DNA of 63,533 nt. Origin: a virus. The stretch is taken from IMG/VR virus record IMGVR_UViG_3300020430_000014, positions 1 to 63,533 of that record; one strand, written 5' to 3'. Below, in pieces: positions 48,596 through 55,388 of the stretch (positions within the stretch are counted from its first letter, which is position 1; the number at the start of each line of letters is the position of its first letter). The position numbers and the translations under genes were made by a program. The notes under the pieces were generated by a model, which did no database searches, had not been told where the DNA came from, and worked only from the letters and a program-made list of their open reading frames with translations.

Positions 48596-49030
48596 ATGTC
48601 GAATCCCTACACATCTGCGGGTAACCATTCCGCAAGCAACTCAAAGGTATTAAACAAAATGATCAAATCTGTATTCGCAGCAACTGCTGCTCTGTCTGTC
48701 TCCGCTGGTGCTGCTGTTGCAGGACCCTACGTGAACGTGGAAACCAATGCTGGTTTCGTTGGCTCAAATTACAGCGGAGCGACGACAGATCTCCACGTAG
48801 GCTACGAGGGTGCTCTGGGTGATGCTGCATCCTACTACGTCCAGGCGGGTGCTTCGGTTGTCTCTCCTGATGGCGCTGCAAGCGATACTGTTCCCTCTGG
48901 CAAAGCAGGTCTTGGACTTGCTGTGACTGATGATCTGGGGGCATATGGTGAGGTCTCCTTCATCGGATCTGGTGACGACTCCATCGACCGTGGATATGGA
49001 GCTAAGCTGGGTCTGAAGTACAACTTCTGA
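48596..49030 (+). CDS. porin-like outer-membrane protein
   Basis: A 144-residue protein with a signal peptide (MIKSVFAATAALSVSAGAAVA, starting from a second ATG at 48659) and a beta-strand-rich barrel-like remainder ending YGAKLGLKYNF with a terminal Phe, as in outer-membrane proteins. The first ATG (48596) has an AAAAGG site; the second gives a better signal. Similar small porin-like genes occur in cyanophages. Role unknown, perhaps altering the host envelope. Confidence 0.75.
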   Translation: MSNPYTSAGNHSASNSKVLNKMIKSVFAATAALSVSAGAAVAGPYVNVETNAGFVGSNYSGATTDLHVGYEGALGDAASYYVQAGASVVSPDGAASDTVPSGKAGLGLAVTDDLGAYGEVSFIGSGDDSIDRGYGAKLGLKYNF

Positions 49031-49050
49031 TCTAATTCTCTGCTATACTG

Positions 49051-49077
49051 GAGGGGTCTTGAGACCCCTCTTTTTTT
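49051..49077 (+). terminator. Rho-independent terminator after porin-like gene
   Basis: Stem GAGGGGTC/GACCCCTC with a TTGA loop, then seven T. The T-run ends directly at the start codon of the next frame. Confidence 0.88.
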
Positions 49078-49257
49078 ATGCGCTTCCTTTGGCATCCACT
49101 CACACTATTCAATCTGGCGCTTGTAGGAACATTGGGATTCATTGAACTCCTCCATATCCAGGCTCACCGTACTTATGAACTAGATGTTCATGGTCATGCT
49201 CGTCAGTTTTGCAGAGCAAACCCAGATGAATGTAAGAGTTTCCTGTCAGACTATTGA
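49078..49257 (+). CDS. small membrane protein
   Basis: A 59-residue protein with one hydrophobic segment (LTLFNLALVGTLGFIELL) and a polar tail with two Cys. Its ATG follows the terminator T-run without a gap. Composition and end points look genuine, but its expression is unclear. Confidence 0.55.
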   Translation: MRFLWHPLTLFNLALVGTLGFIELLHIQAHRTYELDVHGHARQFCRANPDECKSFLSDY

Positions 49258-49279
49258 TCTAAGTATAATTCACTACATG

Positions 49280-49314
49280 GGACCTCTTGACGGAGGTCCT
49301 TTTTTACTATATAA
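49280..49314 (+). terminator. terminator with an embedded promoter
   Basis: Stem GGACCTC/GAGGTCC (49280-49299) with a loop that is exactly TTGACG, followed by T-run 49300-49305. TATAAT at 49309-49314 lies 16 bases after TTGACG, so the loop doubles as a -35 box for the hli gene. Confidence 0.7.
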
Positions 49315-49342
49315 TATATGAAGATTTGTTACTGGAGGTAAC

Positions 49343-49579
49343 ATGACTGTAACACGCTCAAGCACCATCACAACTGAAGAAGGTGGACGCACAAATCTGT
49401 GGGCTACTGAACCACGTATGTATGTTGATAAAACCTCAGCAGAACGCTATGGTTACGAGACCTATGCAGAACGTGCAGAAAAACTGAATAGTCGCGTTGC
49501 GATGCTTGGTTTTGTTGCTGCTGTTATCTCTTATGCAACAACTGGTAGTCTCTTCTTCTTCGGAGCATTCGGTATCTGA
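49343..49579 (+). CDS. hli: high-light-inducible protein 1
   Basis: A 78-residue protein with one transmembrane chlorophyll-binding helix (AEKLNSRVAMLGFVAAVISYATTG), carrying the Hli ExxNxRxAMxGF pattern. Hli proteins protect photosystems from excess light; phages carry them to keep host photosynthesis going. A TACTGGAGG site precedes the ATG. Confidence 0.9.
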   Translation: MTVTRSSTITTEEGGRTNLWATEPRMYVDKTSAERYGYETYAERAEKLNSRVAMLGFVAAVISYATTGSLFFFGAFGI

Positions 49580-49581
49580 TC

Positions 49582-49812
49582 ATGATTGAACTTTTGACGC
49601 AGACTGAGTTTTCTTGGGCTGCCAACCACACTATTGCAGAATTCCTTGCGGGTTATGTGTTTGGTGCGGCACTTATTATTGGAGCACCTGGTGTGTTTTT
49701 CTTTATTGCCTTCATGGCAGCACTGCAAAACACTAAGGGTCGCATGGTTGGTTATAAAGACCACAAGACCTATGGCGATTCCACTATCTACGAAGTAAAT
49801 CGAACAACTTGA
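49582..49812 (+). CDS. small membrane protein between two hli genes
   Basis: A 76-residue protein with a long hydrophobic segment (AEFLAGYVFGAALIIGAPGVFFFIAFMAAL, possibly two helices) and a basic C-tail. Its place between two hli genes hints at a thylakoid or inner-membrane role. It was not recognised as any photosystem subunit. Confidence 0.65.
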   Translation: MIELLTQTEFSWAANHTIAEFLAGYVFGAALIIGAPGVFFFIAFMAALQNTKGRMVGYKDHKTYGDSTIYEVNRTT

Positions 49813-49838
49813 TTCAGACCGATACACCTTATAAATTA

Positions 49839-49853
49839 GCGGAGATAATCCGC
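49839..49853 (+). repeat. small inverted repeat before the second hli
   Basis: GCGGA-GATAA-TCCGC, a perfect five-base stem near a TATAAATT motif at 49829. Possible regulatory hairpin. Confidence 0.3.
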
Positions 49854-49897
49854 AATACTTGGCCACAACTATTTTATTTAAAAAGGAGCAAAGAACA

Positions 49898-50005
49898 ATG
49901 TCAGAACGCGCAGAAAGAATCAACGGATGGGCAGCAATGCTCGGAGTGATTGCAGCGATTGGTAGCTACGCAACCACAGGACAAATTATCCCAGGTATCT
50001 GGTGA
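49898..50005 (+). CDS. hli: high-light-inducible protein 2 (short)
   Basis: A 35-residue single-helix protein (ERAERINGWAAMLGVIAAI..., ending TTGQIIPGIW), a minimal Hli with the chlorophyll-binding helix only. A clear AAAAGGAG lies before the ATG. It is among the shortest Hli forms. It overlaps the next frame at its stop. Confidence 0.88.
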   Translation: MSERAERINGWAAMLGVIAAIGSYATTGQIIPGIW

Positions 50006-50142
50006 TATATAATTGGACGCTACTACAAACGTTGATCTTCATCATCACCCCATTCTTCTTAATGCTTGCATTGACTAGTGGGGAAGATGATGATGACAAT
50101 GGACCAGATAGTGGTATAATGACACCAGTATTTGACTACTAA
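50002..50142 (+). CDS. tiny membrane protein after hli
   Basis: A 46-residue frame from a GTG that overlaps the hli stop (GTGA). It has a hydrophobic segment (LLQTLIFIITPFFLMLALTS) and an acidic run (GEDDDDDNG). Such tails are typical of small cyanophage membrane proteins. The GTG start lowers certainty. Confidence 0.55.
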   Translation: MIYNWTLLQTLIFIITPFFLMLALTSGEDDDDNGPDSGIMTPVFDY

Positions 50143-50143
50143 T

Positions 50144-50689
50144 ATGCAAATGGAATTGAGAGTTCCACAAGTTAATATAACCTTCCGTAAAGAAGGACCT
50201 TGCTTGACTTGCGGAGAGTTTGAAACTGTTAACACTGTTGACTTGTTCCAGGGCAAAAGAGTTCTTGCATTTGCTCTTCCTGGAGCATTCACTCCTACGT
50301 GTACAACTCAACAACTTCCTGGATATGAATCCTTCTATGATCAATTCCAGGAATTGGGTATTGATGAAATTTACTGCATCTCTGTAAACGATGCCTTTGT
50401 CATGAATGCCTGGGCAAAAGAGTTGGGAATTCAAAAAGTAAAAATGATTCCTGACGGAAATGCAGACTTTACCCGTAACATGGGCATGCTTGTCTCAAAG
50501 GGAAATCTTGGTTTTGGTAATCGCTCTTGGCGATATGCAATGGTTGTTGATGATGGACTGGTTGAATGGATGACTGTTGAACCAGGACAAAAATCCAATT
50601 CAAAAGAAGATCCTTATGGCATGACAACACCAGAAGAACTTCTTAAATATCTTGAAAGGTATGCACAGAAGCGACCAGTTAATTTCTAA
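50144..50689 (+). CDS. peroxiredoxin (Prx5-type)
   Basis: A 181-residue thiol peroxidase with the motif PGAFTPTCTTQQLPGYE, giving peroxidatic Cys 53, plus CISVNDAFVMNAW and NFTRNMGM-like blocks of the Prx5/AhpC-TSA family. It would remove H2O2 or organic peroxides during light stress. N-terminal Cys 20 and 23 (CLTC) could be extra redox sites. Peroxiredoxin is a less common phage auxiliary gene. It sits with the hli genes. Confidence 0.88.
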   Translation: MQMELRVPQVNITFRKEGPCLTCGEFETVNTVDLFQGKRVLAFALPGAFTPTCTTQQLPGYESFYDQFQELGIDEIYCISVNDAFVMNAWAKELGIQKVKMIPDGNADFTRNMGMLVSKGNLGFGNRSWRYAMVVDDGLVEWMTVEPGQKSNSKEDPYGMTTPEELLKYLERYAQKRPVNF

Positions 50690-50697
50690 AATTACTA

Positions 50698-50705
50698 AAT
50701 AAATA
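50698..50705 (+). promoter_or_regulatory. late promoter AATAAATA
   Basis: A late box 30 bases before the small gene at 50735. Confidence 0.55.
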
Positions 50706-50734
50706 CATCTAGTAAAGATATTCGGACAACAACA

Positions 50735-50929
50735 ATGGCTCTTAACGAACCCACATTAGCACGACTGAGAAAAATTGCCGCTGCTGTTAAGGCGGGCGAT
50801 ACCGTGTCCGAGATGAATCTCACATGGGCACAGAAGAACGCACTTCATGACGAGACTGCAGCAGCAGATCTCAAGTCAGCAGGCAAGTATATCGAAGCAA
50901 AAGAACAGGAAGACACAACAGAAGTCTGA
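50735..50929 (+). CDS. small protein, unknown
   Basis: A 64-residue Ala-rich, helical protein (LARLRKIAAAVKAGDTVSEMN...). It stands alone between a late promoter and a terminator, so late, possibly virion-related. No motif recognised. Confidence 0.62.
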   Translation: MALNEPTLARLRKIAAAVKAGDTVSEMNLTWAQKNALHDETAAADLKSAGKYIEAKEQEDTTEV

Positions 50930-50966
50930 TTCTTAATTAAAAACTTTATAACTAATACATCATCTA

Positions 50967-50990
50967 AGTCCCTCTATAGGGACTTTTTTT
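50967..50990 (+). terminator. Rho-independent terminator
   Basis: Perfect stem AGTCCCT/AGGGACT with loop CTAT, then a T-run. The start codon at 50991 follows without a gap; the AGGGA of the stem lies nine bases before that ATG and may act as its ribosome-binding site. Confidence 0.85.
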
Positions 50991-51281
50991 ATGAATTTAT
51001 TTTTAAGACCATTGGAAGATCCTAATGGTGTAACGTGGAGCATCATCTGGAGTATAGTCCTTCTCCTTATTGGAGTTGTATATGTTATTGCATATATACT
51101 AAGAATTGATGAGATGGAGGCACAAGAGCATGGGAGCCATGACACCGCCGAGCAGGAAGAGTTGCTACAACTTCAGAGTGATCGAGATCAACAGAGTAGT
51201 GGACGGGGACACGATAGATGTGACGATAGATCTGGGATTCGATCTTCACAAGAAGGAGAGAGTGAGGATAGCGGGAGTTGA
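50991..51281 (+). CDS. small membrane protein overlapping SNase
   Basis: A 96-residue frame. Residues about 15-38 form a membrane helix (TWSIIWSIVLLLIGVVYVIAYIL). The last ~50 residues overlap the nuclease gene in another frame and look unconstrained (many Ser/Arg/Asp). The true product may end functionally near residue 60. Confidence 0.55.
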   Translation: MNLFLRPLEDPNGVTWSIIWSIVLLLIGVVYVIAYILRIDEMEAQEHGSHDTAEQEELLQLQSDRDQQSSGRGHDRCDDRSGIRSSQEGESEDSGS

Positions 51282-51588
51282 TACTCCAGAGAAGAGGACC
51301 AGAGACCTTGATGAGAAGGAACTGGGTATCGATGCTACCAACTGGATGAAGGAGAAACTAGAAGGTGCTATTCATGGGGATGATGATCTCGTCATTAGAA
51401 CTGAACTGGTTGGTGGTATGGGTAAGTACGGTCGCCTTCTTGGTTGGTTATATATTGGAGATTCAGAAGTATCGTTAAATGAGCAAATGATTGACGAAGG
51501 GTACGCTTGGGAGTATGATGGAGGAACCAAGCAAAAAAACTTTGAAGAACTTCGGGAGATCCGCAGGGCACATGGGACACTTGTTTAG
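51130..51588 (+). CDS. Staphylococcal-nuclease-like protein (SNase)
   Basis: A 152-residue OB-fold nuclease: INRVVDGDTIDVTIDLGF, ERVRIAGVDTPEKRTRD with Arg and Glu, and KYGRLLGWLYIG with the second Arg. SNases cut DNA and RNA; in a phage it may degrade host nucleic acid. ATG 51130 (or 51139) is the likely start; a membrane-protein gene overlaps from upstream. Confidence 0.88.
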   Translation: MGAMTPPSRKSCYNFRVIEINRVVDGDTIDVTIDLGFDLHKKERVRIAGVDTPEKRTRDLDEKELGIDATNWMKEKLEGAIHGDDDLVIRTELVGGMGKYGRLLGWLYIGDSEVSLNEQMIDEGYAWEYDGGTKQKNFEELREIRRAHGTLV

Positions 51589-51838
51589 TATTTTATTTGC
51601 AGTAACTCTGTGGGTACAAGTCCCTCAGTGGTCTGATAATTGGTCTACTTGTGCTGTTGATGTTCCCGATACCTCTTGCCATTGGTATATCGTAAATGCT
51701 GATAATACCTTTGGTGAAGGATTTGACTGGGAAACCGCACCTTGGTTTGATGTAAATGGTTTGCAGGACATTGCCAATCTTCATGATGAGGTTGTTAGTG
51801 ATGGTAAACAGTATACTGTTGAACATCTGCAAGGTTAA
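51572..51838 (+). CDS. small exported protein, unknown
   Basis: An 88-residue protein starting with a short signal-like segment (MGHLFSILFAVTLWVQV) and a following mature region with two Cys (ASTCAVDVPDTSCHW-type). It overlaps the SNase end by 17 bases. Export is inferred from the N-terminus. Function unknown. Confidence 0.6.
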   Translation: MGHLFSILFAVTLWVQVPQWSDNWSTCAVDVPDTSCHWYIVNADNTFGEGFDWETAPWFDVNGLQDIANLHDEVVSDGKQYTVEHLQG

Positions 51839-51888
51839 AAAATAATGAAGTCTACTAAATAAAACACAAGCAATTTTTATGGAGGGAC

Positions 51889-52383
51889 ATGAAGAAACTT
51901 CTTCCCTTGGTAATGTTATTGATGACCGCCTCTGCAGCAAATGCTGGCGGATTAGTTCATAAGATGTCTTCCAGTGTTCAATTGACTGTTGATACTGCTA
52001 GATCTACCGCAACAAGGTTAGGATCCCAGTACAGCATTTCTGGATCAAATGTTGGTACTACAGACGGTAGTACAGCAAATACCATTTCTGCTGGAACTAT
52101 TGCTTCTGGTGTTTACTCCCCAGGAACTATCTCTGCAACTCAAGCAACTGCTGGAGAAGCATTCTCCTTTAGCACCTCTTACTTACAAGGAGATGCCGTT
52201 CCTACTTCAGCTCCTTCTGTAGGTGCTGTTGGCAACTTCGGTTCAATTACAAGTTATGCATCAGGAACTGCTGGTGACCTGGCAGGTACAATTGCAACAG
52301 ATGGTGGTATTACTTTGACGGCTGGTGGAGCTGGAACAAGTGCTGTAGGCCAATTTGTTTCTGAAATCACTGTGATCGACTAA
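51889..52383 (+). CDS. secreted Ser/Thr/Gly-rich protein
   Basis: A 164-residue protein with a classical signal peptide (MKKLLPLVMLLMTASAANA, cleavage after ANA) and a low-complexity, beta-type mature part. It begins with GGAGGGAC upstream. It opens a run of three exported proteins (51889, 52399, 52872). Function unknown; surface or periplasmic structural role is possible. Confidence 0.68.
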   Translation: MKKLLPLVMLLMTASAANAGGLVHKMSSSVQLTVDTARSTATRLGSQYSISGSNVGTTDGSTANTISAGTIASGVYSPGTISATQATAGEAFSFSTSYLQGDAVPTSAPSVGAVGNFGSITSYASGTAGDLAGTIATDGGITLTAGGAGTSAVGQFVSEITVID

Positions 52384-52398
52384 TAATGGAGAATCCTC

Positions 52399-52875
52399 GT
52401 GAACATCCGTTTTGGAAAGACAATCACATCTATTGTGACAAGTGCGGCGGTAGTCTTGAGTACTGCTGCCGCTGTCCAGGCGGTCCCCGTGGTCCCGAAC
52501 TTCACTCAGGGCTCGATGACCAGCCACACAGAAACGACCAGTAAGGTCACTGAAACGATAAACTCTATAGATTATTCAACAGGATGGCAATACTCAGTAA
52601 GTGGCACCAACGTGTCAAACAATGGGGCGGCACTTCTACCTCCCACAACGAACAACAGCGTCGTGGTAAATCCTCTGGGAGGAACAGAAGGAACAGTAAC
52701 AAGTTCCGCAACTGGATTGAACTTCAACAACTCCAATTTTACAATCACAAATCCTGGAGCAGCGTTCCAGTTCACCAGCACCTACCAGGGTCCTGGCGTA
52801 ACGAATCAGACTGTGATTCAAAGAGTCACAGAGGTCCAAAGCGTGACCGACACAACAAGTATCTTTACCCAATAA
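52399..52875 (+). CDS. secreted Thr/Asn-rich protein
   Basis: A 158-residue protein from a GTG start, with GGAG seven bases upstream, a signal peptide (TSIVTSAAVVLSTAAAVQA) and a Ser/Thr/Asn-rich mature part with beta character. It resembles the protein before it in layout, though not clearly in sequence. The stop TAA shares bases with the apparent ATA start of the next gene. Confidence 0.65.
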   Translation: MNIRFGKTITSIVTSAAVVLSTAAAVQAVPVVPNFTQGSMTSHTETTSKVTETINSIDYSTGWQYSVSGTNVSNNGAALLPPTTNNSVVVNPLGGTEGTVTSSATGLNFNNSNFTITNPGAAFQFTSTYQGPGVTNQTVIQRVTEVQSVTDTTSIFTQ

Positions 52876-53888
52876 GAATATGTCTATCTGCTCTGACTGT
52901 GGTTGCGAGTGTCCCTGCAAATGCAGCGGATGTTGGGGGTGTGAGTGCAACGGCAAATCCAATTGCAAATAGCTCAGGCTCGGTGACCAACCAGGCAATC
53001 CAGGTTTTACAAGGCCCATATATTACTAATACTTATGGGGGTGGGATCAGTTGCCAAGGTCCCACTATGAATTTTACCCCCTATGTCACTCATGCTAGAA
53101 ATAACAAGGATCCCTTTGAGACGTATTATTTTGAACCTCAATATGACAATAGGGACTTTGAGGGTCGCATGGTGGAAGTTCAAAAGAATGTAAAAAACTT
53201 TCCTTGGGAAACTTGGTATGATGATAGAACTTATACCAACTCAGAAGGTGAGACAGTAAGAGCATATGAAGATGGTGCAGATATGACCATCACAGTTATG
53301 GAGATGCAAGGAGATGGAGTGCCTGATAATCCAGGTAGCAAACTCTGGGATAAACCGATAAGGACTGGTCAGACTAGGAACTACAGCACTAATATTGGAT
53401 TCTCTGCAACGATGTCCTTCCCACTTGATGGTGGGTTGCAGGAGCGTTGTAAGCAAGCAGCAGAGACTCAGATTGCATTGCAAACACAATTAGTTGCTAA
53501 CAAGCGCCTCGACTTTGAGCTAGCCAGACTCAAGAATTGTGGAGATTTGATGAAGCAAGGGATACGATTCCATCCTAGAAGTCCTTATGCAAAAATATGT
53601 GCGGATGTTATGGTTCAAAATGTAACTTACATTAAACCCCATGTTCATTCTATTCCACCTACTTCTTCAAAGGGCGAACAGAGCGCATTGCCTTCACAGC
53701 CTGGTTCCTCTGACGCTGCTCAGCAATCCTCTCAGCAGAGGACTGTGGCGGGATCTTCTTACCCCGTAAGGTCGCAATCTTCTTCATTACCTTCTTCACA
53801 GTCGGCTTCACCACTTTTAACAGAAGGTCAGCAAGAGGTTTTGCGAGCAGTGCCGAGGTCGTTGCCACCACGGCGATTGATGCCGTAG
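52872..53888 (+). CDS. secreted protein with non-standard (ATA) start
   Basis: From 52872 the frame reads RICLSALTVVASVPANA|AD, an exact signal peptide, but no ATG, GTG or TTG precedes it in frame nearby. ATA at 52872 overlaps the upstream TAA; one G-to-A change from an ATGA junction explains it. The mature part of about 320 residues has several Cys (ERCKQAAETQIAL, RLKNCGDLMKQ). The last 75 residues overlap the minus-strand gene and may be unconstrained. Confidence 0.65.
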   Translation: MRICLSALTVVASVPANAADVGGVSATANPIANSSGSVTNQAIQVLQGPYITNTYGGGISCQGPTMNFTPYVTHARNNKDPFETYYFEPQYDNRDFEGRMVEVQKNVKNFPWETWYDDRTYTNSEGETVRAYEDGADMTITVMEMQGDGVPDNPGSKLWDKPIRTGQTRNYSTNIGFSATMSFPLDGGLQERCKQAAETQIALQTQLVANKRLDFELARLKNCGDLMKQGIRFHPRSPYAKICADVMVQNVTYIKPHVHSIPPTSSKGEQSALPSQPGSSDAAQQSSQQRTVAGSSYPVRSQSSSLPSSQSASPLLTEGQQEVLRAVPRSLPPRRLMP

Positions 53889-54447
53889 TTGTTACAGCAC
53901 CAGCGTTAGGAATGTTTCCAATAATCTGATCAGGAATACTAAGTTGTTCTGTAACCATCAAACATTCCTTACCAACCATCTCATAACCAGTAATTTTTTT
54001 ATTACCCTCTAGGATTTTTCCTACGGGGTTTTTTAATTGCTGTTCTCTAGTAGGACACTCTGGTTTTGGTGCTGTTGATTTTGGAACTTCTGGTGTTGCT
54101 GGTGGTTTGGGTTCGGGAGGTTCTGGTGATTTTACTGGTGGAGGTTTTGGTGCCTCTTGATTATTTGTGTATTCTAATTTATTTCTGTCGTAATCTATAG
54201 GATAAAAACTTGGTGTTCCTGCATCACAAAGGGTCATCACTCCATCAGGATCTTCATCCTTGAGTGTTGTATTCTTTCTACTTTCTTTATGTGCTTCCAC
54301 ACATCCAGGAATATTGACAATCGGCGTACCCACCTGAGTTGTTACAGGTGGGTATATTGGTATTGCCATTGGGGGATTTGTTGTCGCCCAATCGGGTGCA
54401 TAAGTTTGGATATCAATATTATTAATACCAATAGGTCTAATTTCCAT
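53659..54447 (-). CDS. Pro-rich protein with C-terminal hydrophobic segment
   Basis: A 262-residue protein on the minus strand. The middle is Pro/Glu/Lys-rich (KPPPVKSPEPPEPKPPATP), followed by a hydrophobic stretch (AVTTTASIAVVATTSALLA) and a basic tail (KVVKPTVKKVMKKI, AEQRQRNQAVKAM). The ATG at 54447 overlaps the upstream stop (TAATG). It could be a virion or membrane-anchored adaptor. It overlaps the + strand gene ending at 53888. Confidence 0.65.
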   Translation of the reverse strand: MEIRPIGINNIDIQTYAPDWATTNPPMAIPIYPPVTTQVGTPIVNIPGCVEAHKESRKNTTLKDEDPDGVMTLCDAGTPSFYPIDYDRNKLEYTNNQEAPKPPPVKSPEPPEPKPPATPEVPKSTAPKPECPTREQQLKNPVGKILEGNKKITGYEMVGKECLMVTEQLSIPDQIIGNIPNAGAVTTTASIAVVATTSALLAKPLADLLLKVVKPTVKKVMKKIATLRGKKIPPQSSAERIAEQRQRNQAVKAMRSVRPLKK

Positions 54448-55070
54448 TAGCAATCATTAAATACACTACCAACTTGTGATCCTAATTCGGATCCTGCTTT
54501 CTGTCCTAGAAGCAATGCCCAACCACCTGCTAACCAACCCACGTAGGGGATGCTAGCAACGGCAGGAACGGCGACTCCAGCAGCGATAGCACTACCTGCC
54601 ATCGCACCTTGTGATCGTGCTCCAGCGTCCGCCGCGATACACTCTGCGCTGGCACCTCCTGTCTTTCCCAACTCTCCTACATCACCTCCCATGTTCCTTA
54701 CACCTTCCATAGTATATTGATCACGACGATACTCAGTTCGCTGCTCAGATCCTCCGCCAAAGAGTCCTCTCTTATCTTTGTCAAGATCTAGAGATCTTTC
54801 GGACTCTAAAATTTTAGGATCATTTGCACGATACTCAATCGTGTATCCATCCTTACCTGCCTGAATTTTGTAAGACGAGTAAGGACCACGGGGAAGATTG
54901 ACTATAGGAGCTGATGGAGGTTCTGCCTTCCTATCAATCAAGTATCCCAGAAGACCTAGGTGTGAGATAGCAAATAAAGCACCAGCAGTGGTGATAATTA
55001 TTTTCCATCCAGATGGTTTCTTTGATTCTGAAGTTGGTGTAGCGTTGCCTTCTTGTTCTTGTGTGCTCAT
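54447..55070 (-). CDS. membrane protein with Gly-zipper C-terminus
   Basis: A 207-residue protein with an N-terminal membrane segment (KIIITTAGALFAISHLGLLGYL), a polar middle and a C-terminal Gly/Ala-rich hydrophobic region (MAGSAIAAGVAVPAVASIPYVGWLAG) with gly-zipper spacing, as in pore- or channel-forming proteins. It ends with Cys. Part of a three-gene minus unit. Function unknown. Confidence 0.65.
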   Translation of the reverse strand: MSTQEQEGNATPTSESKKPSGWKIIITTAGALFAISHLGLLGYLIDRKAEPPSAPIVNLPRGPYSSYKIQAGKDGYTIEYRANDPKILESERSLDLDKDKRGLFGGGSEQRTEYRRDQYTMEGVRNMGGDVGELGKTGGASAECIAADAGARSQGAMAGSAIAAGVAVPAVASIPYVGWLAGGWALLLGQKAGSELGSQVGSVFNDC

Positions 55071-55297
55071 GGTAATTGTGGGATAGCAGGACCAGTTGTG
55101 CTTGGCAGTTCAGGCATTGAACTATCCATCATTGATGGAAGTGCCCCTGCAATTGCTTCAGTCGCTGCTTTAGTTATATTTTCCCTGGCATTCTCTACTA
55201 GAACATCTTTGTTAAGATAGAGATAACCAGCACCAGCAACAACGGAGAGAGATACAAGACCAGACGCAAGCGCGATGACATTGATTATTTTTTGCAT
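55067..55297 (-). CDS. small membrane-anchored protein
   Basis: A 76-residue protein: N-terminal membrane helix (VIALASGLVSLSVVAGAGYLYL) and an Ala/Pro-rich tail. It is the first gene of the minus-strand unit, overlapping the next start by four bases. Its 5' side faces the late promoter of the giant fibre gene across 91 bases. Confidence 0.62.
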   Translation of the reverse strand: MQKIINVIALASGLVSLSVVAGAGYLYLNKDVLVENARENITKAATEAIAGALPSMMDSSMPELPSTTGPAIPQLP

Positions 55298-55353
55298 GGT
55301 ACGAACATAGTATACGCATTTATTTAGATGACATAGTTACGAAATTACGGTAT

Positions 55354-55361
55354 AATAAATA
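55354..55361 (+). promoter_or_regulatory. late promoter AATAAATA
   Basis: A late box 27 bases before the giant virion gene; TATAAT at 55351 overlaps it. Confidence 0.65.
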
Positions 55362-55388
55362 TTACCATAGACGTAATTTGAGATATTA

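Noticed and set aside
52386-52543. A 52-residue Cys-rich frame (YCDKCGGSLEYCCRC)
   Set aside because: It has the same cause: an alternate frame of the Ala-rich signal peptide of the 52399 gene.
52880-52972. A 30-residue frame with ten Cys (metallothionein-like, MSICSDCGCECPCK...)
   Set aside because: It is the out-of-phase reading of an Ala-rich signal peptide: GCN codons shift to TGC. It has no ribosome-binding site, and the true frame gives a perfect signal peptide.
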